A DNA stretch of 64,000 nucleotides, from NCBI GenBank assembly GCA_964537555.1, contig CAZIAD010000015.1:1-64000 (forward strand), given 5' to 3'. Below, piece after piece: positions 35,141 to 43,389 of this stretch (position 1 is its first letter; the number at the start of each line of letters is the position of its first letter). This DNA is from CAYRWR01 sp964537555 (lineage in GTDB: Bacteria; Spirochaetota; Brevinematia; Brevinematales; CAYRWR01). Made by a program: the position numbers and the translations under genes. The notes beneath the pieces are model-generated. The model was given only the letters and a program-made list of their open reading frames with translations. It did not search any database and was not told the DNA's origin.

Positions 35141-35782
35141 ATGATGAAAAAGTATGTGACAAGTATGGTGCTGCTCATAGCTATTATGCTGGGAGCCTGT
35201 GCCAAGAAGACCACTCCCATAGCTGAAGAGATAATCCCTGATGCTGCTACCGATCAGGCCTATAATGAGCTCAGCGAAAGCCTCAGTAATGAGATCAACC
35301 AGCTCCAGATACAGGTCAGCCAGCTGGCTGGCGCCCTGACCATCAGTGTAGCAGAGACCATGTTTTTTGATTCGGGATCAGCTGAGCTTAAGACCAATTC
35401 CATGGAAGTGTTAGACAGAATCGCCGAGATTCTCAAAGATATGGAAGGAAAAAATATCCGCATAGAAGGGCATACTGATAATGTGAAGATCAGTAAGAAG
35501 CTCCTCGATAAATATCCTACCAACTGGGAACTATCGGCTGACCGGGCTGTAAAAGTAGCCCGATATCTGTCTGAAAAAGCGGGATTGGACCCTGCATCTC
35601 TCTCCGCAGTAGGTTATGGAGAGTTCCGTCCTAAAGCGGATAACACCACAAAAGAAGGAAGAGCAGCCAACAGACGCATCGAGATAGTCATCATCGATAA
35701 GCTGCAGTATCAGAAGCAGGAATTACTGAACAGCCAGGTGAGTAATACAACAGCCACGAATCAGGCAGCTACCAATAACTAA
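35141..35782 (+). CDS. OmpA-family lipoprotein
   Basis: A 213-residue envelope protein. The signal peptide has a lipobox (MLGAC), so it is lipid-anchored. A short coiled-coil (about 40-65) follows. The OmpA C-terminal peptidoglycan-binding domain includes TMFFDSGSAELKT, IRIEGHTDNVKI (the conserved Asp), LSADRAVKVARYL and NRRIEIVI. It should tether the outer membrane to peptidoglycan like Pal. The tail is Asn/Thr-rich. AAAGGAGA precedes the ATG, and a terminator follows. Confidence 0.92.
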   Translation: MMKKYVTSMVLLIAIMLGACAKKTTPIAEEIIPDAATDQAYNELSESLSNEINQLQIQVSQLAGALTISVAETMFFDSGSAELKTNSMEVLDRIAEILKDMEGKNIRIEGHTDNVKISKKLLDKYPTNWELSADRAVKVARYLSEKAGLDPASLSAVGYGEFRPKADNTTKEGRAANRRIEIVIIDKLQYQKQELLNSQVSNTTATNQAATNN

Positions 35783-35800
35783 AGCCAGTTCATACATCAG

Positions 35801-35830
35801 GAGGCTTCCGTCAGGGAAGCCTCTTTTTTT
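35801..35830 (+). terminator. Rho-independent terminator of the pyrG-OmpA operon
   Basis: GAGGCTTCC and GGGAAGCCTC pair around a short loop and are followed by seven T residues. Confidence 0.9.
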
Positions 35831-35840
35831 CTGCTAATTA

Positions 35841-35869
35841 TTGCGGGGGAAGGACAGGGGATATATAAT
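35841..35869 (+). promoter_or_regulatory. Sigma-70 promoter of galT
   Basis: TTGCGG, 17 bp and a perfect TATAAT lie 26 bp before the galT ATG. Confidence 0.65.
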
Positions 35870-35895
35870 AGGCTATTAAGAGCCGGGAGAGATCT

Positions 35896-36906
35896 ATGCC
35901 TGAATTACGTCAGAATATTCTGCTCAAAGAGTGGGTCATCATATCTACAGAACGCTCCAAACGACCGGATCAGTTTAAAGAAGACCTGTCCAAGATAGAG
36001 GAAAATGTGGAGTTTGATGCTGGATGCCCCTTTTGTCCCGGAAATGAAGAAAAGTATGGCAATGCCCATGAATACCTGCGCTACGGCACAGCGGAACAGT
36101 GGAGACTAAGGGTGATCCCTAACCGCTATCCCGCACTGGTGCCGAAACAGGGAGAGGTGGCTATCGATACTCAGGGAATGCACCGTCACATGGATGGTAT
36201 AGGCCAGCATGAAGTGGTGATAGAGACTCCCCGGCATAATGCCACTATTGCCACCCTGTCCGACCAGGAAGTGGAGCTGGTCCTGAAATCCTACCGGGAA
36301 AGATATTCCCTGCTCATGAGTATGCCCTATATAGAAAGCGTGATCCTGTTCCGTAATCACGGAGTGCGGGCCGGTACCAGTCTCCATCATCCCCATTCCC
36401 AGATCGTGGCCCTGCCCGTCATTCCCCGGGATGTACAGTACCGGGTCAATGAATCCATCCGCTATTATCAGGAACACCGTGAGTGTATCTTTGAAAAGCT
36501 GCTCCAGGATGAACTGGCAGACCGAAAGCGCATCATCATGGAGACAGAACATTTTGTAGTATTCGTACCTTTTGCGGCCAGTTCCCCCTTTCATCTCTGG
36601 ATATTTCCCCGCAGGCACCGCTCTGACTTCAGCCAGATCGAAGATACCGAGCTCAAAGACCTGGCTCATACCCTGCGAGTCACCATGGCCCGGCTCTACT
36701 ACGGGCTCAATAATCCGGATTATAACTACATCATCCGCTCTGCCCCCAAGGGCTATGAACACGCCCCTTATTTCAGATGGTATCTCACGGTCATTCCCCG
36801 CCTCACCCGTACTGCGGGATTTGAGCTGGGCAGCGGGATGTTTATCAATACCTCCATCCCGGAGGAAAATGCGGAGTATCTGAAGAGTATAGAAGTGCCG
36901 GAATGA
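35896..36906 (+). CDS. galT: Galactose-1-phosphate uridylyltransferase
   Basis: Exchanges UMP between UDP-glucose and galactose-1-phosphate in the Leloir pathway. The 336-residue protein belongs to the HIT superfamily. The active site is HHPHSQ at 164-169, with H167 as the nucleophilic His (HPH-x-Q, with Ser where many have Gly). The zinc pair C44/C47 lies in GCPFCPGNE. The second domain has a histidine-rich segment WIFPRRHRSDF. No galK or galE lies beside it, so it may act on other sugar-1-phosphates. It ends directly against the convergent glycosyltransferase gene. Confidence 0.9.
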   Translation: MPELRQNILLKEWVIISTERSKRPDQFKEDLSKIEENVEFDAGCPFCPGNEEKYGNAHEYLRYGTAEQWRLRVIPNRYPALVPKQGEVAIDTQGMHRHMDGIGQHEVVIETPRHNATIATLSDQEVELVLKSYRERYSLLMSMPYIESVILFRNHGVRAGTSLHHPHSQIVALPVIPRDVQYRVNESIRYYQEHRECIFEKLLQDELADRKRIIMETEHFVVFVPFAASSPFHLWIFPRRHRSDFSQIEDTELKDLAHTLRVTMARLYYGLNNPDYNYIIRSAPKGYEHAPYFRWYLTVIPRLTRTAGFELGSGMFINTSIPEENAEYLKSIEVPE

Positions 36907-37986
36907 TCAGATGGCCCGGCTCCTCAGCAGCTTTTCTATTGTGTCATCGATGATATCCAGGGATTCCTGATTACTGTTCCGGGAATAGTGGCTCAGGCTG
37001 TTCTCAAAATCGGGTATGTGCTGAATAAAATCTCTGATCACCTCAGGGTCCAGCTTTTCGGCGAATCTGCCATAGGCCAGCTGATCCAGATAGCTGGCAT
37101 TGAGGACCTGCTCGTATTGTCCCGGGATGGGGACAGACAGGACAGGTTTTTTAAGATAGACGGCCTCACTGAGCAGGCCGAAACCTCCATTGGTGATCAC
37201 TCCCCGGCTGGAGGCCAGGTCATCAATAAAGCCCCCGGCTGAGTATTTTTTCAGAATCAGGTTTTCCTCCCGGCTGTCCTGATCCACTCCATACACTATA
37301 AAGTGCTGCTCCGGGATATTTTTAAATACCGAGAGAAATCTTTTAGTAGTATGCAGGGCGCTGGAATTGTATACCAGTATATGGCCGGTGCAGGCCCGTC
37401 CCCGGGCATGGAGGATGTCCTCCCTTAAGAGAGGCGGGATGATGGAGGTACGGTCCGGATCCAGAGGCATCGCTTCAAAAAAAGAGGGGATAAGGCAGGC
37501 ATCAGGCTGAGGCATGAGCAGTTTAACCGTGGATCTCTGTAAATGTCCGTATAGGGCAAACTTCTTACTGACCGAGGAAGGAGCAGAAGTGTGAGACAGT
37601 ACATGCAGATTGTCTATGCTGATCCAGGGGATAGCATAACGATGGGCCACCCGGGCACTATAGAGCTCAAAGTCCGAGATGATGATATCGGGCTGAAAAG
37701 CGGCAGCTATCTTTTTAATGCGGAGCCAGCCCTGGACACAGCGGCGGGGTATTTCGGCCAGGAAGCTGAGAAAGGTGTGAATATAGTCTATACGGTTATT
37801 GAGCAGTTTAAATACGATACGGGCCACCTTATGGGTGGTGTATTTATCCCGGAGCAGCTCATAGACAGGATCTGCTGTTACGACCTCTATCTCATGCCCG
37901 GCCCGGATCAGGTGATCGATCACTATGATGCTGCGGGTATAATGCCCCAGGCCGAAAGACTGTATGCCAAATAAGATCTTTGCCAT
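36907..37986 (-). CDS. GT-B glycosyltransferase (GT28/MJ1255-like)
   Basis: A 359-residue glycosyltransferase with two Rossmann-like halves. The N-terminal glycine loop is FGIQSFGLGHYTRSI, with DIIISDFELYSA following. The C-terminal nucleotide-sugar site is VITNGGFGLLSEAVYLKKPVLSVPIPGQYEQVLNA, the MurG-like GGFG...E...P pattern. No membrane segment is visible. It resembles the MJ1255-type group. The acceptor is unknown; its setting beside galT and a sugar nucleotidyltransferase suggests glycan or glycolipid synthesis. It is convergent with galT, with no gap. Confidence 0.85.
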   Translation of the reverse strand: MAKILFGIQSFGLGHYTRSIIVIDHLIRAGHEIEVVTADPVYELLRDKYTTHKVARIVFKLLNNRIDYIHTFLSFLAEIPRRCVQGWLRIKKIAAAFQPDIIISDFELYSARVAHRYAIPWISIDNLHVLSHTSAPSSVSKKFALYGHLQRSTVKLLMPQPDACLIPSFFEAMPLDPDRTSIIPPLLREDILHARGRACTGHILVYNSSALHTTKRFLSVFKNIPEQHFIVYGVDQDSREENLILKKYSAGGFIDDLASSRGVITNGGFGLLSEAVYLKKPVLSVPIPGQYEQVLNASYLDQLAYGRFAEKLDPEVIRDFIQHIPDFENSLSHYSRNSNQESLDIIDDTIEKLLRSRAI

Positions 37987-38113
37987 GGCGGGCTCTCCTC
38001 AGGAAAAATATCTTAACACTCAGTCCTATGTTAAGACTTTTGTTTTAAAAAAGCAATTCAAAAGGCTTATGACAGAGCAAGGATGACACACAGCCGGAAA
38101 ATGGAGGGGCATA

Positions 38114-38328
38114 ATGGCCCGCTTCAGAGTAATAACAAGCTCTGCACACTTACTCCCTGTATAAAGTACTAAGGTACGGGGACTGAGGTGCCGGGTTCAG
38201 ATCCAGGCACAGTATGGGACTATCTGCAAGCCCAGGCCAGGGAAAATGCTGCTGCAGAACGCCAGGCTTTGAGGGAAGGGGCGGTGTGGGAATATGCCAT
38301 TGCTTTGAATTCATACCGAATACCCTGA
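38114..38328 (+). pseudogene. Possible interrupted small gene
   Basis: In the 408-bp gap at 37987-38394, ATG 38114 has a strong GGAGGGG 4 nt upstream and opens MARFRVITSSAHLLPV before a TAA at 38162. In another frame, after a TAA at 38170, about 51 codons stay open to TGA 38326. They encode a protein-like segment (TVWDYLQAQARENAAAERQ and onward to LNSYRIP). Together they look like one gene of about 70 codons broken by frameshift. I recognise no homologue, so this is weakly supported. The rest of the gap (37987-38100) shows nothing. Confidence 0.3.
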
Positions 38329-38338
38329 GCGGCATATC

Positions 38339-38367
38339 TTGCGATTATCCCTGAAATCCCTTATCAT
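38339..38367 (+). promoter_or_regulatory. Sigma-70 promoter of the nucleotidyltransferase-thiC operon
   Basis: TTGCGA, 17 bp and TATCAT lie 27 bp before the ATG at 38395. Confidence 0.65.
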
Positions 38368-38394
38368 TATGGGTAACAATAGCAGGGAGGATGC

Positions 38395-39381
38395 ATGAAG
38401 ATCATCATGCCGGTAGCCGGAAAAGGCAGCCGTCTGCGTCCCCACACCCACTCAATCCCCAAGGCATTGATCCGTGTGGCCGGCCAGCCTATCATTAACC
38501 ACATCATAGATCAGATCAAAGATATAGAGAGCCTCAGCGAAGTGATCTTCATCATCGGCCACCTGGGTAATCAGATCCAGGAATATGTACAGTACAAGCA
38601 TGATATGCCTATGAAATTTGTGCGGCAGCGGGAGTATATGGGCCTGGGCCATGCGGTCTACCAGGCTAAAAAATACTTCAGTAAAGATGAAGATGTACTG
38701 GTACTGCTGGGTGATATTATTTTCCAGGCTGACCTGAAAGCCGCCACAGCAGCCGATCATAACATGATAGGCGTCATGGAAGTAAAGGATGCCCGTAAAT
38801 TTGGGGTGGTCACTACTGACGCCCGGGGATATGTGACGGATATGCTGGAAAAGCCCGAAAATCCCCCCTCCAACCTGGCCATCTCCGGGATCTATTACTT
38901 TAAAAGTTCTGCTGAGCTCTTTGGTGCTATAGAGTATATTATGGATCAGAATATCCGCACCAAGAACGAATATCAGCTCACCGATGCCATGAGACAGATG
39001 TTGCAACAGGGTAGCAAGTTCCAGACCTTTATGGCGGGGGAACTCTATGACTGCGGTAATAAAAATGCCCTGCTGGAAACGAACCGTATCATGCTGGAAA
39101 AGCTGGACGGACACTACAGCATTCCCGGATCTATCATCATCCCTCCGGTATTTATAGGAAAGAATGCTGTTATAGAAAACTCTATCATCGGGCCTAATGT
39201 CGCCATCTCTCATGACTCGACGGTACGCAACTGTATCGTCAAGAATTCCATCCTGGGAAAGGGCGCCACCCTGGAAAACACTATATTAGATACCTCTTTT
39301 ATAGGTGATAATGCCTACCTCATCCAATCAACCGTCGAATTTAATATCGGCCCTGATTCGGAAATAATCTTTAATAAGTAG
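38395..39381 (+). CDS. Sugar-phosphate nucleotidyltransferase with beta-helix domain
   Basis: Makes an NDP-sugar from a sugar-1-phosphate and NTP. The 328-residue protein has an N-terminal pyrophosphorylase fold: MPVAGKGSRLRPHTHSIPKALIRVAG (binding loop and Lys), VLLGDIIF (metal Asp), and EKPENPPSNLAISGIYYF. The C-terminal hexapeptide repeats (VFIGKNAVIENSIIGPNVAISHDSTV) form a left-handed beta-helix. It is close to RmlA-long / GlmU-like and archaeal glucose-1-phosphate thymidylyltransferases; the exact nucleotide and sugar cannot be told. GGGAGG precedes the ATG. Confidence 0.88.
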   Translation: MKIIMPVAGKGSRLRPHTHSIPKALIRVAGQPIINHIIDQIKDIESLSEVIFIIGHLGNQIQEYVQYKHDMPMKFVRQREYMGLGHAVYQAKKYFSKDEDVLVLLGDIIFQADLKAATAADHNMIGVMEVKDARKFGVVTTDARGYVTDMLEKPENPPSNLAISGIYYFKSSAELFGAIEYIMDQNIRTKNEYQLTDAMRQMLQQGSKFQTFMAGELYDCGNKNALLETNRIMLEKLDGHYSIPGSIIIPPVFIGKNAVIENSIIGPNVAISHDSTVRNCIVKNSILGKGATLENTILDTSFIGDNAYLIQSTVEFNIGPDSEIIFNK

Positions 39382-39385
39382 TGAT

Positions 39386-39793
39386 ATGATAAAATTCAAT
39401 AAGATCTATGTGGTTTTGTTTTTATTTCTGGTCGGAATACGCATGGTCACTATGGCCGATAATCTGCACCTGTTGCTGTATTTAGCCATGATAGCCATAG
39501 AAGTGCTCACTGTGGTCGGCCTGTTTGGGCAGGCATTTCAGAAATATTTTTTTGGCCCCCTGTTCTGGAAGATATTTGTCACCATTCTGGTAGCCTGGGA
39601 GAGCTTTCTGATCTATGAGCTCGGTATTGATAATATAAGACTGGTCCTGATATTCACAGGGCTCCTCCTGCCGGCCTACATCTATATCTATATATACGGC
39701 TATAAGACCAACTGGGATGTCAAGGAGTCCCTGGCCCGGGAGAAAAAGAAGAAAAAAGGAGAGTCTGATGACTCAGATAGAAGCAGCTCGTAA
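39386..39793 (+). CDS. Small four-helix membrane protein
   Basis: A 135-residue protein with about four hydrophobic segments (residues 7-24, 28-48, 57-76 and 83-104) and a charged, Lys- then Ser/Asp-rich cytoplasmic tail (EKKKKKGESDDSDRSSS). I do not recognise it. It starts 5 bp after the nucleotidyltransferase, and its end overlaps the start of thiC by 26 bp in another frame, so its translation should influence thiC. Confidence 0.75.
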   Translation: MIKFNKIYVVLFLFLVGIRMVTMADNLHLLLYLAMIAIEVLTVVGLFGQAFQKYFFGPLFWKIFVTILVAWESFLIYELGIDNIRLVLIFTGLLLPAYIYIYIYGYKTNWDVKESLAREKKKKKGESDDSDRSSS

Positions 39794-41075
39794 AGGATAT
39801 GTCACTCCCCAGCTGGAGCAGGTGGCCCGTGATGAAGAAGTAGAGGCAGATATACTGCTGAATCATGTGGCCCAGGGCCGGGCTGTCATCCTGAAAAACC
39901 TGGGACATGATATTAAAGCCCTGGGGGTGGGAAAAGGCCTGCGCACCAAGGTAAATGCCAATATCGGGACCTCACCGGACCGTATGGACATAGACGATGA
40001 GATGCTGAAACTGCAGGTATCGGAGCAATATGGAGCGGATACCATCATGGACCTCAGCCTGGGTACTGCCCTGAACCAGGTGCGCCGCCAGGTACTGGAG
40101 CGATCCACAATACCGGTAGGAACGGTACCGATGTATCAGATGGGATTTAATCTCTCCCGGAGTCAGCGTAACATAGAAGAGATGAACATAGAAGATTACC
40201 TGGAAGTGATAGAGGAACAGGGGCAGGAAGGAGTGGACTTTATCACTGTACACGCCGGCCTCACCTGGAAGGCCTGGGAGTACATCAAGACCGGCAATCG
40301 TATCATGGATGTGGTGAGCCGGGGCGGCTCTATGCTGGCCATCTGGATGGAAAAGAACCAGCAGGAAAATCCCCTCTATACTTATTATGACCGTATTCTG
40401 GAAATAGCCTATAAATACGACATGACCCTGTCTCTGGGGGACGGTATGCGCCCCGGTGCTACTGCTGATGCCGGAGACCGAGCCCAGGTAGAAGAGCTGG
40501 TGGTCCTGGGAGACCTGGCCCGCAGAGCCCGAGAAGCCAATGTCCAGGTCATGATCGAAGGGCCGGGGCATGTCCCACTCGATGAAGTGACGGCTCAGAT
40601 ACAGATGCAGAAGAAACTGTGTGATGAAGCGCCTTTTTATATACTGGGGCCCCTGGTCACAGATATTGCTCCGGGATATGATCACATCGCAGGAGCTATA
40701 GGGGGTGCAGTGGCGGCCGCGGCGGGAGCTGACTTTTTATGCTATCTCACTCCGGCGGAACACCTCAGGCTGCCCGATGCCCAGGACGTGAAGGAAGGGG
40801 TAATCGCATCCCGAATCGCCGCCCATGCTGCCGATATGGTCAAATACGGGGCTAAGTTCCGGCGTATGGATGATGAGATGTCCCGTGCCCGGAAACGCCT
40901 GGACTGGGACCGTATGTACGAGCTGGCTATTGATCCCGATCTGGCCCGGCTGAAGCGGGCAGAGAGCGGTATTCAGGACAAAGACTATTGCTCCATGTGC
41001 GGAGAGTTCTGCTCAGTGAAGAACCTCAATGAGATAGATGTCCTGACTAAAAAGCTAAGCGAACCAGGCCGATAG
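39768..41075 (+). CDS. thiC: Phosphomethylpyrimidine synthase (short anaerobic-type ThiC)
   Basis: Radical-SAM enzyme that rearranges aminoimidazole ribotide to the thiamine pyrimidine, in the cytoplasm. The 435-residue protein lacks the long N-terminal extension of plant and enteric ThiC. Core motifs are NANIGTSPD, DLSLGTALNQVRRQVLE, GDGMRPGATADAGDRAQ and MIEGPGHVPLDEV. The C-terminal cluster motif is CSMCGEFC (C-x2-C-x3-C), one residue shorter than the usual C-x2-C-x4-C. The paralogue BzaF (5-hydroxybenzimidazole synthase) cannot be excluded. ATG 39768 has AAGGAGA upstream. No TPP riboswitch or other thi gene is seen. Confidence 0.9.
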   Translation: MTQIEAARKGYVTPQLEQVARDEEVEADILLNHVAQGRAVILKNLGHDIKALGVGKGLRTKVNANIGTSPDRMDIDDEMLKLQVSEQYGADTIMDLSLGTALNQVRRQVLERSTIPVGTVPMYQMGFNLSRSQRNIEEMNIEDYLEVIEEQGQEGVDFITVHAGLTWKAWEYIKTGNRIMDVVSRGGSMLAIWMEKNQQENPLYTYYDRILEIAYKYDMTLSLGDGMRPGATADAGDRAQVEELVVLGDLARRAREANVQVMIEGPGHVPLDEVTAQIQMQKKLCDEAPFYILGPLVTDIAPGYDHIAGAIGGAVAAAAGADFLCYLTPAEHLRLPDAQDVKEGVIASRIAAHAADMVKYGAKFRRMDDEMSRARKRLDWDRMYELAIDPDLARLKRAESGIQDKDYCSMCGEFCSVKNLNEIDVLTKKLSEPGR

Positions 41076-41078
41076 CTA

Positions 41079-43229
41079 CTAGCCTGACTTTTTATGTCCT
41101 TTTCCTTCCCCTTTATGTTTATTCTCATTTTTTGGCTTATGGTTTGTCATAATAGAAATGTCCCTGGCCCAGTTGTTGGTATACGCCAGCATCAGGGGCG
41201 AGATCCCATTAGCCATCTTTAAGTCCGGATCTGCTCCTGCATCTATGAGAGCCTGTAGGATACGGTAGTCTTTATTGAGCACTGTGACCAGAGGCATGGT
41301 TTTTTCCTGGCCTGATTGTATATTTACATTGGCTTTATGCCTGATCAGCATGTTAACTGCGCTCAGGTTGAGATTTTCACAGGCTACAAACAGGGCGGTC
41401 TTATCTTCCAGATTCCGTTGCTCTATGCCGGCTTTTTTCTTCAGTATTTCTTCTGTCAGAGCCTGGTCTGACAGGCTTACGGAATAAATAAGGGCAGTGT
41501 TTCCTTTTTGATCCACCGCGTTAATGAGGGGATTCATGTTTAACATTTTCCGGGCAGAAATGGTCTGTCCGGAGGCCAGGGCCAGCAGAAGCGCAGAGTC
41601 TCCCTTCTGATTAAAGATGTTTATGTTGGGGTCTTTTTGCAGAATGAGATCGGTCAATACTACGGATTTTGATTGTATAGCCAGTATAAGGGGGGTGTTG
41701 CCTTTATTGTCTGTCAGATTAATATCCTGAGGATAAGCCAGTAGGAGACGGGCCAGGGATACATTTTTATCTAAAATGGACAACATAAGGGCGGTGTAGC
41801 CATCCTTGTTTTTATGGGAGAGATGGGGGCTCTTGTCTAAAAGAAGAGGGATGAGGGCATTAGCCCCATGCTGTATACTGAGCATTAAGGCGGTGTTCCC
41901 CTGTTCATCCTGTGTGCTCAGGTCCTGGGGGTAAGAGGCCAGGTGGAGAGCCATAGAGCTGCGCTTATGTAGGATGGCTACCATGAGAGCAGTGTGGCCC
42001 TGCCTGTCTGTGAGATTGAGATTGTGGGGGTATTTCAGGAGAGCATAAAATATTGATTCATCTCCCCGTATAATAGCCAGCATGAGAGGGCTTTGCTGAG
42101 CTTTATTGACCTGATTGACTGGCAGGCCCTTTTCCAGCAATGAGGTCACAGTGGGCAAGGGGCCCTCCCTCACTGCCCACATCAGGGCGTTGTTACCCTG
42201 CTGGTCCTGTAAGCTCAGGTCCTGCTTTTTTCGCATGATGAGTTCAATGATACTGGCATTCCCCTCATCGATGGCGTGCATGAGGGCTGTCATACCCCGA
42301 TTGTCCTGTAGATTAAAATCCTGAGGATACTGCAGAAGTTCTTTTATAATATCAGGGTTGCCATAAGTGGCCCCTATCATAAGGGCGGTCTTTCCCTCAT
42401 TATTTCTGACATTCAGATCTATGTCCATCGACAGAAGGCGGTCTATTGTCCGGAGGTCCCCCAGTGGCAGGGCCAGCATCAAGGGATTTTGCCGTTTATT
42501 ATTAAGAATATGGGGGGACAGCCCCTTGTTTAATAGAAAAGAAAGTGAGTCATGATCCCGTATGACACTGGCTTTATGCAGCAGGGTGTTCCCCTCTCTA
42601 TCCTGCACTTTAAGATCAGCTCCTTTAAAGGCCAGCGCTTTGATGTCCTCCAGATTATTGACCAGGAGTACGGGACACCCCCGGTCTACATCAAGATCCT
42701 GTAACAGGCCCCAGTGAAAAAGCTCGCTCTGGCCTTGTTGCAGGCAGCTCACCAGAAAAGGAGTCACATCAGCATGATCGAGATCGTAGTGCAGTGTCCG
42801 GACCATGTATTCTATCATATCGCTGCGATTATAGTATATAGCCTTGTCCATGACTGACACATGATTTTGGCTGTTGTGGTACATATCTGCCCCGTAACGG
42901 AGCAGGATAAGGAAATTGGACCAGTTGTTACCCGCGATAGCGTACATAAGGGGGGTACGGCCTCCTATATCAGCCAGGTCTACCCAGCCCCCGTTTTTTA
43001 TGAGGAGGAGCAGGGTCTGGGCATTTCCTTGTTTGGCTGCCATGTGCATGGGTGAGATCCCCCCAAAGGCTGTAAGGCTGTTGATGGTATTTTTGCGATT
43101 AAGGATTTTCTGCATTTTTACCAGGTCATTATGTGATACTGCCTTGACCAGACTGGAAGTACAGGAATTGAGGCCTAAAATGAGAAATAATGGCATGATT
43201 GCGCTTGTGATACTGATTTTCTTCCACAC
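41079..43229 (-). CDS. Ankyrin-repeat lipoprotein
   Basis: A 716-residue exported protein. A signal peptide with lipobox LNSC gives a lipid-anchored N-terminus. The rest is about 18-20 ankyrin repeats from residue 35 to 700, with consensus units such as DNRGMTALMHAIDEGNASIIELIM and NKDGYTALMLSILDKNVSLARLLL. The C-terminus is Lys-rich (KNENKHKGEGKGHKKSG). Such repeats mediate protein binding; the partner is unknown. It is convergent with thiC (3-bp gap). Confidence 0.92.
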   Translation of the reverse strand: MWKKISITSAIMPLFLILGLNSCTSSLVKAVSHNDLVKMQKILNRKNTINSLTAFGGISPMHMAAKQGNAQTLLLLIKNGGWVDLADIGGRTPLMYAIAGNNWSNFLILLRYGADMYHNSQNHVSVMDKAIYYNRSDMIEYMVRTLHYDLDHADVTPFLVSCLQQGQSELFHWGLLQDLDVDRGCPVLLVNNLEDIKALAFKGADLKVQDREGNTLLHKASVIRDHDSLSFLLNKGLSPHILNNKRQNPLMLALPLGDLRTIDRLLSMDIDLNVRNNEGKTALMIGATYGNPDIIKELLQYPQDFNLQDNRGMTALMHAIDEGNASIIELIMRKKQDLSLQDQQGNNALMWAVREGPLPTVTSLLEKGLPVNQVNKAQQSPLMLAIIRGDESIFYALLKYPHNLNLTDRQGHTALMVAILHKRSSMALHLASYPQDLSTQDEQGNTALMLSIQHGANALIPLLLDKSPHLSHKNKDGYTALMLSILDKNVSLARLLLAYPQDINLTDNKGNTPLILAIQSKSVVLTDLILQKDPNINIFNQKGDSALLLALASGQTISARKMLNMNPLINAVDQKGNTALIYSVSLSDQALTEEILKKKAGIEQRNLEDKTALFVACENLNLSAVNMLIRHKANVNIQSGQEKTMPLVTVLNKDYRILQALIDAGADPDLKMANGISPLMLAYTNNWARDISIMTNHKPKNENKHKGEGKGHKKSG

Positions 43230-43245
43230 ATGAAACTCCTAAGTT

Positions 43246-43274
43246 ATAATATCGATATAAGTATAACATTTTAA
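43246..43274 (-). promoter_or_regulatory. Probable promoter of the ankyrin lipoprotein
   Basis: On the minus strand TTAAAA, 17 bp and TATTAT lie 16 bp before the ATG. The -35 is weak. Confidence 0.45.
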
Positions 43275-43341
43275 TTAAAGATGCGCACATGTGTCACAAA
43301 CACATTTAAGACAGGTATATTTGTATACTGAAAAGTATTTC

Positions 43342-43370
43342 TTGCTCCACTGGTGATTTTAATCTAAAAT
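43342..43370 (+). promoter_or_regulatory. Sigma-70 promoter of the WG-repeat gene cluster
   Basis: TTGCTC, 17 bp and TAAAAT lie 19 bp before the GTG start at 43390. Confidence 0.6.
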
Positions 43371-43389
43371 ATAGCCTGAGGAGTTCTGC

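Noticed and set aside
38185..38215. A GGGTTCAGATCC stretch resembling a tRNA T-arm
   Set aside because: The stem does not pair as a T-arm, and no acceptor, D-arm or anticodon arm can be built around it.
37987..38394. A TPP riboswitch upstream of the thiC-containing operon
   Set aside because: The core CTGAGA and GAACCTGATCTGG motifs are absent; only loose similarity is present.
39768..39793. A frameshift joining the small membrane protein to thiC
   Set aside because: ThiC has its own ribosome-binding site and a natural N-terminus, and the membrane protein ends normally; a simple overlap explains the arrangement.
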